From contig JAHIVA010000018.1 in NCBI GenBank assembly GCA_018816985.1, positions 1-36,848 of the forward strand: a DNA stretch of 36,848 bases, in the 5' to 3' direction. The notes under the pieces are model-generated. The model saw only the letters and a list, made by a program, of their open reading frames with translations, had not been told where the DNA came from and searched no databases. The number at the start of each line of letters is the position of its first letter. Within the stretch, counting starts at the first letter, position 1. Source of the DNA: Patescibacteria group bacterium (lineage in GTDB: Bacteria; Patescibacteriota; Minisyncoccia; Phycocordibacterales; UBA9973). The position numbers and the translations under genes were made by a program. Positions 29,849-36,848 of the stretch are shown piece after piece.

Positions 29849-30232
29849 ATGAAAATATTTCTTTCAACATTAATGGTCTTAGCATTCATAGGAGCAGTTT
29901 TTATGATGACGAGAGGAGAAAGTTCTGCCCCGGTAGCGGATGGAAATAATGTTTCTTTTGAGGGCGAAAAACAAATTGTGGACCTTACGGCTAGGGGAGG
30001 ATATTCTCCAGAAAAAAGTATTGCCAAGGCAGGGATTCCAACAATTTTACGATTTACAACCAATGGGTTGTTTGACTGTTCTTCTTTTGTTCGGATTCCA
30101 GCAATGAGTGTAAGTAAAAGCCTAGTTTCATCGGGGACGACAGATATTGATTTGGGAATTCCGGAAGTGGGGATATTGCGAGGTAGTTGCGGAATGGGAA
30201 TGTATCCATTTGAAATTAATTTTCAGAATTAA
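29849..30232 (+). CDS. Exported cupredoxin-like protein
   Basis: A 127-residue protein with an N-terminal membrane helix or signal (about residues 2-20, LSTLMVLAFIGAVFMM). The rest is a Cupredoxin_1-type beta sandwich: VDLTARGGYSPEKSIAKAGIPTILRFTTNG, then FDCSSFVRIPAMSVSK, and near the C-terminus GILRGSCGMGMYPFEINF. Potential copper ligands are the Cys in FDCSS, the Cys in GSCGMGM and the two Met; the pattern matches small cupredoxins associated with copper efflux genes. It probably binds copper outside the membrane. It comes 45 nt after the HMA-SafE gene; a TATAAT 15 nt before the ATG may add a promoter. Confidence 0.8.
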   Translation: MKIFLSTLMVLAFIGAVFMMTRGESSAPVADGNNVSFEGEKQIVDLTARGGYSPEKSIAKAGIPTILRFTTNGLFDCSSFVRIPAMSVSKSLVSSGTTDIDLGIPEVGILRGSCGMGMYPFEINFQN

Positions 30233-30239
30233 ATTTTTG

Positions 30240-30248
30240 TGATATAAT
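30240..30248 (+). promoter_or_regulatory. Extended -10 promoter of the MacAB-like operon
   Basis: TGATATAAT, a perfect TG-n-TATAAT, ending 8 nt before the ATG at 30256. It predicts a leaderless mRNA for the adaptor gene. Confidence 0.65.
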
Positions 30249-30255
30249 TTATCTT

Positions 30256-31851
30256 ATGCAATTTATTACAATTTCAATGAAGGTAAAAACATTCTTTACA
30301 AAAAAGAAGATTATTTGGACGGTAGTTATTCTTTTTTTATTATTTTTGGGTTTTCTTATTTTTAATAAAAAAACCGATACTAGTGGCATCCAAACTGGAA
30401 TAGTGGAACAGCAAGATATCCAAAAAACAGTTTTAGCTACCGGACAAGTTGTTAGTTCTACCGATTTGGATTTGAGTTTGCAATCAAGTGGTATTGTTAA
30501 AAAAGTTTTAGTTAAAGAAGGGGACGTAGTTTCTGCAGGTCAGATTTTAGTTGTTTTGGATCAGAGTATTGCTTTGGCTAATTTGGAGTCTGCTCAGGGT
30601 TCTTTTTCTCAAGCGCAAGCGAATTATAATAAGATTTCGGCAGCCGCGACAACACAAGATATTATGGTTAGCCAATCAGCTGTTGATGCCGCTTCCACTA
30701 CTTTGCAAAATGCCAAACAAAATCTAGTGCGTGACCTTTCTATTTCTTATGGTAATGTGAATTCCTCTGTTCTTTCGAACACTAACAATTTATTTTTAAG
30801 TCCGCAATCAAGCAATCCACAATTTAATTTAACTGGTACTTTCCAAACTAATCCGCAACTTGTTTATGATGTAAATAGTGGGCGTGTTGGTGTAAATTCT
30901 GTTCTTGAAAAATGGCGGAAAGAAATTGAAGCTATGACCTTAGGGGAGATTGGTGTTGATCAAGTTGTCCTGAATTCATTGTCATACACTACAACTGTAA
31001 AAAATCATTTGTCTGAGTTATTAAATTTACTTACTTCCCATACTTTGTTATCTACTGCTAGCGCAACATCTTTAACCACTGCTCAAACATCAATTACTGC
31101 GACAAAAACTATTGTTGATTCTGCCTATACCATTATTACCAACGACAATCAAGCCGTTAAAAGCGCGGAATCTTCCTTAGATCAGGCTCAAGCATCTTTG
31201 ATTTTAAAAAAAGCTCCAGCTCGTCCTGAAGATATAGATATTGCTAAAGCTCAAGTCTTGTCAGCCGAGGGGGCGTTGCATTCTGCGCAGGCAGCTCTAA
31301 ACAATACAGTTTTACGAGCTCCGGCTAATGGAACAATTACTCAAATAGATACAAAGATTGGAGAATTGGTGCAGGCTACTAAAGAAGTAATAAAATTATT
31401 GAATGTCGGGGAATTGCATACTGAAGCTTTGGTTAGCGAAGCCGATATTGCTTCGGTATCTGTGGGTCAATTAATTGATAATACTTTTGATGCGCTTGGT
31501 CCAGATAAACATTTTACGACGGTAGTTCTTACGGTGAATCCCGCTTCTACTGTCATTTCTGGTGTAGTTAATTACAAAGTAACTGGTAGTTTGGAAAAAA
31601 TTCCCGAAATTAAACCAGGAATGACTGCGAATATGACTATTAACGTTGCTGAGAAAAAGAATGTTCTGGTTATTCCATCAAGTGCCATCATAAACAGAAA
31701 CGGTAGCCATTATGTAAGAGTAGTTAATAATCCAGAAGAGAAAACTTACAATGAAGTGGAAGTAGAAACAGGACTTTTGGCGGATGGTGGTTTGGTAGAA
31801 ATCACCTCAGGACTAAGTGCGGGAGAGGAGATAGTGACTTTTCTAAAATAA
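30256..31851 (+). CDS. MacA/HlyD-family efflux adaptor (membrane fusion protein)
   Basis: A 531-residue protein with an N-terminal membrane helix (about residues 19-36). A lipoyl-like half-motif GIVKKVLVKEGDVVSAGQILVVLD begins the adaptor domain, and its other half is NTVLRAPANGTITQIDTKIGELV at about 350-375. Between them is an alpha-helical hairpin of ~250 residues with many Ala/Gln/Ser, longer than in Escherichia coli MacA (371 residues in all). The beta-barrel domain and the C-terminal NVLVIPSSAIINRNG region complete the fold. It is followed by an ATPase and two permeases. With no outer membrane expected in CPR cells, it could reach through the wall. Substrate is unknown. Confidence 0.88.
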   Translation: MQFITISMKVKTFFTKKKIIWTVVILFLLFLGFLIFNKKTDTSGIQTGIVEQQDIQKTVLATGQVVSSTDLDLSLQSSGIVKKVLVKEGDVVSAGQILVVLDQSIALANLESAQGSFSQAQANYNKISAAATTQDIMVSQSAVDAASTTLQNAKQNLVRDLSISYGNVNSSVLSNTNNLFLSPQSSNPQFNLTGTFQTNPQLVYDVNSGRVGVNSVLEKWRKEIEAMTLGEIGVDQVVLNSLSYTTTVKNHLSELLNLLTSHTLLSTASATSLTTAQTSITATKTIVDSAYTIITNDNQAVKSAESSLDQAQASLILKKAPARPEDIDIAKAQVLSAEGALHSAQAALNNTVLRAPANGTITQIDTKIGELVQATKEVIKLLNVGELHTEALVSEADIASVSVGQLIDNTFDALGPDKHFTTVVLTVNPASTVISGVVNYKVTGSLEKIPEIKPGMTANMTINVAEKKNVLVIPSSAIINRNGSHYVRVVNNPEEKTYNEVEVETGLLADGGLVEITSGLSAGEEIVTFLK

Positions 31852-31872
31852 CTTATAAAATTAGTTGTATCT

Positions 31873-32589
31873 GTGCCAATAATAAAAATAGAAAATTTAA
31901 AAAAAGATTATGAGAACGAAGGGGTAATTACCAATGTTCTCCAAGGCGTGGATTTTAGCATGGAACCAGGTGAATTTGTGGCTATTATGGGGCCTTCTGG
32001 GTCTGGCAAATCAACCTTAATGCATATTTTAAGTTTTTTAGATAAACTGTCTTCTGGGCTATATGAATTTGAAGGGCAAGATACAAAAGATTTTGATAAA
32101 AATTATTTAGCGAAACTTAGGAACGAGCGTGTTGGTTTTGTTTTTCAATCATTTAATCTTTTGGCGCGTACCACTGTCCTAGATAATGTAAAATTGCCAC
32201 TGATTTATAGTAATAAAAAAGATCATGACAGCTTGGCCAAAAAAGCTTTGGCTGACGTAGGTCTCTCTCATCGTCTTGATTTTTTTACCAATCAAATTTC
32301 TGGAGGGGAAAAACAACGTGTGGCTATAGCGAGGGCTTTAGTTTGCGATCCGGCCATAATTTTTGCCGATGAGCCGACCGGGAACTTGGATTCCAAATCT
32401 GGAAATGCCGTTTTGGAAATTTTACAAAAGTTGAATGACCGAGGGCATACTATTATTTTAGTAACCCACGAGATGGATACTGCTAATCATGCTAAAAGAA
32501 TAATTTATATTAAAGATGGCATGATTGTTGGAGATGAAAAAGTTTCAAAACGGACTATGGCTAAGTCAGACGGAATATTAAAAAAGTAG
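31873..32589 (+). CDS. MacB/LolD-type ABC transporter ATPase
   Basis: A 238-residue ATPase of the MacB/LolD/FtsE-like group: Walker A GPSGSGKST, Q-loop FQSFNLL, signature ISGGEKQRVAIARAL, Walker B IIFADEPTGNLD and H-loop VTHE. The start is a GTG at 31873 (no ATG is close), 21 nt after the adaptor gene. It ends 1 nt before the first permease gene. It powers the two MacB-type permeases downstream, which are not fused to an ATPase as in Escherichia coli MacB. The C-terminal tail (SKRTMAKSDGILKK) is short and basic. Confidence 0.92.
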   Translation: MPIIKIENLKKDYENEGVITNVLQGVDFSMEPGEFVAIMGPSGSGKSTLMHILSFLDKLSSGLYEFEGQDTKDFDKNYLAKLRNERVGFVFQSFNLLARTTVLDNVKLPLIYSNKKDHDSLAKKALADVGLSHRLDFFTNQISGGEKQRVAIARALVCDPAIIFADEPTGNLDSKSGNAVLEILQKLNDRGHTIILVTHEMDTANHAKRIIYIKDGMIVGDEKVSKRTMAKSDGILKK

Positions 32590-32590
32590 A

Positions 32591-33862
32591 ATGAATTTTT
32601 TTTCAACAGTAAAAATGACTATTCGTAGTTTGCTTTCTAGAAAAGGAAGATCTTTTCTTACTATGCTTGGAATTGTGATTGGGGTAGCGGGGGTAATAAT
32701 AATAATATCTCTTGGTGCAGGAGCTCAATCTTTAGTTTTAGGTCAAGTCAATAAACTTGGTTCCAATCTTCTTTCTGTTCAGCCTGGTAAAAGTGACCCC
32801 CAGGGTCCACCGGCACAAGTTTATGGTGTTGTTGTTACTAGTTTGGTTGAATCTGATGCTGAAGCCTTACGTTCTTCATCTCAAGTTCCACATGCAATCG
32901 GGGTTAATGCTTTGGTTCGTGGAATTGGTACCGTGATTTGGCAAAATAAAAGTACAGATACAAATTTTATTGGTACGGATTTTGGGTATGCAAAGGTAGT
33001 TAACTTTACAATGAGTTCTGGGGAATTTATTAATGAGACAGCAAACAAGGGAGGAGCGAAGGTGGCTGTTTTGGGCTCTAAGGTTGCTGAAGCTTTATTT
33101 TCTGGAACTGGAGTGGATCCTATTGGACAAGTTATTAAGATTAGAAATAATACCCAAGGGGATGTAGGAGGAGTGCCTTTGCGTGTAGTAGGGGTTATAG
33201 AAAAAAGAGGTAGCGCTTTTTTTCAGGATCAAGATGATCAAATATTTATACCACTTTCCATTGCTCAAGGTCAGCTTTTAGGTGTTCATTATTTACAAAT
33301 GATAAGTATAAAAGTAGATGCATCTGAAAATGTAAAGCAAACTATTAATAATATAACCACTGTCTTAAAACAAAAGCACCACATACTAACAGATGATGAT
33401 ATTGATTTTACCATTAGAGATGTAGCTGCGGCTGCGGATATTTTAAAAACTATTACTGGCGCGCTTAGTTTATTTTTGACTTCTATGGCAGCTATAGCAT
33501 TAGTGGTTGGTGGTGTTGGTATTTTAAATATTATGTTAGCCACCGTAGCGGAGAGAACTCGGGAAATTGGATTACGTAAAGCTGTTGGCGCGACTAATGG
33601 TATGATTATGAGACAATTTTTATTAGAGGCTGGGACTTTGACATTTATTGGAGGCGCATTAGGAATTATTGTTGGTATTATCCTATCATATTTAATGGCG
33701 ATTTTGATGAATTATTTAGATTTTGATTGGGATTTTGTTATTTCACCTGCCTCTATACTTGTGGCTGTTGGAGTATCAATATTGACCGGAGTAATTTTTG
33801 GACTTTATCCATCATTTAAAGCTTCCAGATTGAATCCGATTGATGCTTTAAGATATGAATAG
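32591..33862 (+). CDS. MacB-like ABC permease 1
   Basis: A 423-residue permease of the MacB/FtsX superfamily. One N-terminal helix (RSFLTMLGIVIGVAGVIIIISLG) is followed by an extracytoplasmic MacB_PCD domain of ~240 residues and then three membrane helices. Before the last helices it has the signature ERTREIGLRKAVGAT, and it ends SRLNPIDALRYE, as in the family. It lies 1 nt after the ATPase and 3 nt before a second, different permease. The two probably form a heterodimer over the ATPase pair. The C-terminal peptide PIDALRYE recurs in permease 2 (PIEALRYE). Confidence 0.92.
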   Translation: MNFFSTVKMTIRSLLSRKGRSFLTMLGIVIGVAGVIIIISLGAGAQSLVLGQVNKLGSNLLSVQPGKSDPQGPPAQVYGVVVTSLVESDAEALRSSSQVPHAIGVNALVRGIGTVIWQNKSTDTNFIGTDFGYAKVVNFTMSSGEFINETANKGGAKVAVLGSKVAEALFSGTGVDPIGQVIKIRNNTQGDVGGVPLRVVGVIEKRGSAFFQDQDDQIFIPLSIAQGQLLGVHYLQMISIKVDASENVKQTINNITTVLKQKHHILTDDDIDFTIRDVAAAADILKTITGALSLFLTSMAAIALVVGGVGILNIMLATVAERTREIGLRKAVGATNGMIMRQFLLEAGTLTFIGGALGIIVGIILSYLMAILMNYLDFDWDFVISPASILVAVGVSILTGVIFGLYPSFKASRLNPIDALRYE

Positions 33863-33865
33863 TAT

Positions 33866-35110
33866 ATGATAAAAGCATTTAAACAATCTATTAAAGCTTT
33901 AAGGGCCAATAAAGGGAGGACTATTTTAACGATGCTTGGTATTATCATTGGTATTGGTACGGTTATTTTAGTTCTTTCCGCTGGAGCTGGTTTTCGTTCT
34001 CTCATTGACGCTGAGGTTGCTAATCTTGGAAGTAATACTTTATTTGTGCAAACACATGTTCCTTCCGCTACAAAGAATCGAGGGGCTATGTCAGATGGTC
34101 CTGGGGGAGCTCTGGTGGGAGTTATTATTAGTAGTTTTAAACAACGAGATTTAAATGATATAAATAAATTACAAAATGTTGCCGGAAGTTATGGCATTAT
34201 CACTGGTCAAGCGGTGGCAGTTTATCGGAATAGTAAAAAAAGTGCGATTTATTATGGATCTGGAGCTGAAAGATTTGATATTGATAAAACTACTTTGTCT
34301 TCTGGTAGGTTTTTTACCAAAGCTGAGGATAGTAGCGGAGCACAAGTAGCTATTTTAGGTGCCACCATTGCCAAGGATCTTTTTGGTCAAGATGATCCAA
34401 TTGGAAAATTATTTAGGCTTGGTACTTTGAATTTCCAAGTGATTGGTGTTTACACTCCGCAGGGTGCACTTTCTGATAGTGATGGGATTGTTTTTATACC
34501 CCTTAATACTGCTCAAAAGAAAATGCTCGGTATAGATTATATTACGATTGGTATCGTGGCCTTAAATGATATAAATGAGGCAGATGCTACTGCTGAACAA
34601 ATAAAAATTATTATGCGAAATAACCACCATATAACTGATTCAAATAAAGAAGATTTTATTGTTCAAACGCAGGCAGAGGCACTGGATATTTTCAATACTA
34701 TTTTTAGTGGTATCACTTATTTACTTATTGCTATTGCTGCTATTTCACTTTTAGTAGGAGGGGTGGGAATTATGAATATTATGTATGTTGTGGTAACAGA
34801 ACGAACAGCTGAAATTGGATTGAAGAAAGCTCTGGGGGCAAAGGAGTCGGACATCTTAAATGAATTCCTTATTGAGGCTATTCTTGTTACCCTTTTTGGA
34901 GGAATTCTTGGAATAGGTCTCGGAGCGTTTTTAGGCTTTGTTGTTTCACTTATTGCAGAAAGTGCGAATATGGCGTGGACTTTTTCTGTACCAATATATG
35001 CGATTGTTCTTGGATTTGGTGTTTCCGCAATCATTGGAATATTTTTCGGAGTTTTCCCAGCTCAATCAGCCGCTAAAATGGATCCGATTGAAGCTTTGAG
35101 ATATGAGTAA
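33866..35110 (+). CDS. MacB-like ABC permease 2
   Basis: A 414-residue paralogue of the preceding permease with the same layout: N-terminal helix (RTILTMLGIIIGIGTVILVLSAG), MacB_PCD domain and three C-terminal helices, signature ERTAEIGLKKALGAK and a PIEALRYE end. The periplasmic domain is clearly different, so this is an old duplication and not a recent one. No ATPase domain is fused. It ends the exporter operon; 59 nt separate it from the metal transporter genes. Confidence 0.92.
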   Translation: MIKAFKQSIKALRANKGRTILTMLGIIIGIGTVILVLSAGAGFRSLIDAEVANLGSNTLFVQTHVPSATKNRGAMSDGPGGALVGVIISSFKQRDLNDINKLQNVAGSYGIITGQAVAVYRNSKKSAIYYGSGAERFDIDKTTLSSGRFFTKAEDSSGAQVAILGATIAKDLFGQDDPIGKLFRLGTLNFQVIGVYTPQGALSDSDGIVFIPLNTAQKKMLGIDYITIGIVALNDINEADATAEQIKIIMRNNHHITDSNKEDFIVQTQAEALDIFNTIFSGITYLLIAIAAISLLVGGVGIMNIMYVVVTERTAEIGLKKALGAKESDILNEFLIEAILVTLFGGILGIGLGAFLGFVVSLIAESANMAWTFSVPIYAIVLGFGVSAIIGIFFGVFPAQSAAKMDPIEALRYE

Positions 35111-35123
35111 AAAGTTCAAAAAA

Positions 35124-35161
35124 TAACAGTTGTTTTAATAAATGGAAAAAACTGTTAAAAT
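35124..35161 (+). promoter_or_regulatory. Inverted repeat and extended -10 upstream of the metal ABC transporter
   Basis: TAACAGTT (35124-35131) and AACTGTTA (35150-35157) form perfect 8-bp arms, extended by TTTT/AAAA inside after a one-base bulge. The right arm overlaps an extended -10 TGTTAAAAT (35153-35161) that ends 9 nt before the ATG. A repressor bound here would cover the promoter. It could also be a weak terminator for the upstream operon, though no U-run follows. Confidence 0.5.
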
Positions 35162-35169
35162 AATTAAGT

Positions 35170-35868
35170 ATGAATAAAATATTACTGGAAGTTAAAAATT
35201 TAAATGTTGTTTTAGATAATGAAAGAATTATAGAAAATTTATCTTTTCAAGCGGTAGAAGGAGAAATTTTGACTATCTTAGGCCCTAATGGAGCAGGGAA
35301 AAGTGTACTATTAAGGACACTTTTGGGATTTTTACCATATGAAGGAAGTATTGTTTGGAATCAGAAATTGAAAGTTGGTTATTTGCCACAAGGACTCAAT
35401 CAACTGAAAGTGAAGGATTTGCCACTGACGGTTTGGGATTTTTTTGTTTTAAAAAATCCAATACCTAAAAAAGATGAAATAATTCAATTTTTAAATTTAG
35501 TTGGATTGGAAAAAGAGATTTTGTATAAAGTAGCAGGGCATTTATCGGGTGGACAATTTCAAAGAATGTTGGTCGCCTGGGTGTTAATTTCTCACCCCCA
35601 TATTTTATTTTTTGATGAACCGACAACCGGGATAGATATTGGGGGAGGAGAAACTATTTATTCTCTTTTACACACAATTTCTAAAAAAGAAAATCTGACA
35701 TTATTTTTAGTAACCCATGATTTAAATATTGTCTATAAATACTCGAACAATGTTTTGTGTCTGAACCGTAAAGGACACAGTTGTTTAGGGTCACCAAAAG
35801 AAATTCTAAGTCCTGAAAATTTAGAACAACTTTTTGGTACTGAAATTAAATTTTATGAGCATCATTAA
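35170..35868 (+). CDS. ZnuC/MntB-like metal ABC transporter ATPase
   Basis: A 232-residue ATPase: Walker A GPNGAGKSV, Q-loop YLPQGLN, signature LSGGQFQRMLVAWVL, Walker B ILFFDEPTTGID and H-loop VTHD. A shortened Walker A-to-Q-loop distance and YLPQ are typical of the zinc/manganese (ABC-3 partner) group. The C-terminus LCLNRKGHSCLGSPKEIL and LEQLFGTEIKFYEHH matches ZnuC-type tails. It is followed 10 nt later by an ABC-3 permease. No metal-binding SBP (ZnuA-like) gene is in the window. Zinc or manganese uptake is the likely role; which metal is not decided. Confidence 0.87.
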   Translation: MNKILLEVKNLNVVLDNERIIENLSFQAVEGEILTILGPNGAGKSVLLRTLLGFLPYEGSIVWNQKLKVGYLPQGLNQLKVKDLPLTVWDFFVLKNPIPKKDEIIQFLNLVGLEKEILYKVAGHLSGGQFQRMLVAWVLISHPHILFFDEPTTGIDIGGGETIYSLLHTISKKENLTLFLVTHDLNIVYKYSNNVLCLNRKGHSCLGSPKEILSPENLEQLFGTEIKFYEHH

Positions 35869-35878
35869 GATATAATTT

Positions 35879-36652
35879 ATGTCACAACAACTTATAATTA
35901 CTTTAATTAGTGGAATTTTTATTAGCGGGGTGGCTGGATATTTAGGTACCTTAATGCTTTCTAAAAAAATGTCTGTGGTGGCTGGGCCATTAGCACATTT
36001 GGCTTTTCCTGGGGCAGCGCTCGCTTTAGTTTTTGGATTTAATATATTCTTAGGGGTTTTTCCTTTTGTAATTATCGGAGCAATTATTATTTGGATTTTA
36101 GAAAAGAAAACCAAATTACCTCTTGAGAATTTAGCAGCTATTATTTTTGCTGGGGGAGTAGGGTCAGCCTTGCTTTTCCTTCCAATTGAAAAAGCAGAAG
36201 AGGCTTTAGTCGGTAATATTATGAATATAACATTAGTTGAGGCATTGGTCGTAATAATTTTAAGTATTATTGTTTTTTATGTAATAAATAAACTTTATCA
36301 GAAAATGATATTAATGAATATAAATGAGGATTTAGCAATAATCGAGGGAACAAATGTTAGTTTATATAATTTACTTTATCTTTTGAGTATTGCTGTGGTA
36401 GTAGCTCTGGGTGTTTATTTGGTGGGAGGATTAATAACCGCGGCTCTTATTGCTGTTCCTGCCGCTTCAGCTAAAAATATTAGCAGAGGTTTATTTTTTT
36501 ATAAAATTTCGGCAATTATTTTTGGGATTGTTTCCACCATTGCCGGAATTTTTGTTTCTCTCTTTTTCAATCTTTCAGCTGGTCCGATGATTATTGTTTG
36601 TGGAGTTATGTTGTTTTTATTTTCAATTGTTTTTCGTCGACAAGTGATTTAA
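35879..36652 (+). CDS. ABC-3 family metal permease (ZnuB-like)
   Basis: A 257-residue membrane protein with about eight helices. Family landmarks are [31 protein letters not shown] near the N-terminus and [19 protein letters not shown] in the second half, both standard in ZnuB/MntC permeases. It pairs with the adjacent ATPase. A TATAAT at 35871-35876 ends only 3 nt before the ATG, too close to be its promoter, so co-transcription with the ATPase is preferred. It is the last gene before ychF. Confidence 0.9.
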   Translation: MSQQLIITLISGIFISGVAGYLGTLMLSKKMSVVAGPLAHLAFPGAALALVFGFNIFLGVFPFVIIGAIIIWILEKKTKLPLENLAAIIFAGGVGSALLFLPIEKAEEALVGNIMNITLVEALVVIILSIIVFYVINKLYQKMILMNINEDLAIIEGTNVSLYNLLYLLSIAVVVALGVYLVGGLITAALIAVPAASAKNISRGLFFYKISAIIFGIVSTIAGIFVSLFFNLSAGPMIIVCGVMLFLFSIVFRRQVI

Positions 36653-36677
36653 TCTAAATGACTTTTTCTCTTTATTT

Positions 36678-36686
36678 TGCTATATT
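36678..36686 (+). promoter_or_regulatory. Extended -10 promoter of ychF
   Basis: TGCTATATT (TG-n-TATATT) ends 7 nt before the ATG at 36693, another predicted leaderless start. Confidence 0.6.
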
Positions 36687-36692
36687 TTTCTT

Positions 36693-36848
36693 ATGTCTTT
36701 GAGTATTGGTATTGTCGGTCTGCCAAATGTGGGGAAATCCACGCTTTTTAATGCGTTGACTAAGAAAAGCGTACCGGCGGAAAATTATCCTTTTTGTACG
36801 ATTGATCCGTCGGTTGGAATTGTTCCCGTGCCTGACGAAAGACTTGAA
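36693..36848 (+). CDS. ychF: Redox-regulated ATPase YchF, N-terminal part (cut by window end)
   Basis: The first 52 codons of an Obg-like P-loop protein, too short for the ORF track. It has the G1 motif [18 protein letters not shown], followed by the strongly conserved YchF switch segment [22 protein letters not shown]. YchF prefers ATP over GTP and binds ribosomes; it is nearly universal in bacteria. The gene runs off the right edge. The start is fixed by the extended -10 seven nt upstream. Confidence 0.95.
   Translation, partial: MSLSIGIVGLPNVGKSTLFNALTKKSVPAENYPFCTIDPSVGIVPVPDERLE

Noticed and set aside
35871-35876. TATAAT just before the ZnuB-like start as its promoter
   Set aside because: It ends 3 nt before the ATG, so transcription would begin inside the gene. 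The short intergenic gap favours co-transcription with the ATPase.
1-36848. CRISPR array, prophage or integron
   Set aside because: No regularly spaced direct repeats, cas-like genes, phage structural genes or integrase were seen. The only repeat family is the three-copy palindrome around the RAYT gene.

Overview
The window reads as chromosome of a Candidatus Patescibacteria (CPR) bacterium, probably Parcubacteria-like. This is inferred from low GC, tight packing, compact versions of core enzymes (release factor 2, glucose-6-phosphate dehydrogenase), SecG, DsbB and HtrA envelope genes without outer-membrane genes, and almost no Shine-Dalgarno sequences. UGA is a normal stop: the RF2 gene is present and itself ends in TGA. 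No database search was possible, so the taxonomic call is by pattern only.

Layout. 1-700: end of a VTT/DedA-like membrane protein and two threonine tRNAs. 0.7-5.7 kb: an ACT-domain protein facing away from prfB-ftsE-ftsX-pyrG. 5.6-8.9 kb (minus): TPR-bearing GT-C membrane protein, DPM1-like glycosyltransferase, GNAT-like protein, a possible 52-codon ORF and tRNA-Gln. 8.9-11.3 kb: pgl-zwf (oxidative pentose phosphate entry) converging on a PAP2-like membrane protein. 11.4-15.4 kb: an exported protein of unknown function, undecaprenol/diacylglycerol kinase, a VKOR-type thioredoxin with DsbB, a tiny basic protein, a transglutaminase-like protein and an alpha/beta hydrolase. 15.4-17.5 kb (minus): a cobalamin riboswitch with terminator controlling two exported proteins that together resemble transcobalamin (DUF4430 domains plus an alpha/alpha toroid). 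17.5-20.1 kb: nucleotidyltransferase, HtrA protease, and a RAYT-type Y1 transposase gene flanked by, and interrupted in frame by, copies of one palindrome. 20.1-25.3 kb (minus): MFS transporter, RNase J, oligopeptide-type binding protein, SecG. 25.4-30.2 kb: SurA-like chaperone, then a CsoR-controlled copper cluster (csoR, copA, HMA-SafE fusion, cupredoxin). 30.2-36.7 kb: MacA/MacB-like exporter with two permeases, a ZnuCB-like metal transporter and the start of ychF.

The most interesting items are: (1) the riboswitch-controlled transcobalamin-like pair, which looks like a vitamin B12 capture system and has a visible terminator/antiterminator switch; (2) the RAYT gene with three matching palindromes, one inside its own coding sequence; (3) a repeated promoter layout in which an extended -10 (TGnTATAAT-like) ends about 7 nt before the start codon, implying widespread leaderless mRNAs.

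How the genes fit together: much of the window serves the envelope (glycan assembly, lipid carrier recycling, disulfide formation, protein secretion and quality control, metal and vitamin handling). The disulfide pair and HtrA/SurA-like proteins could act on the cysteine-containing exported proteins encoded nearby.
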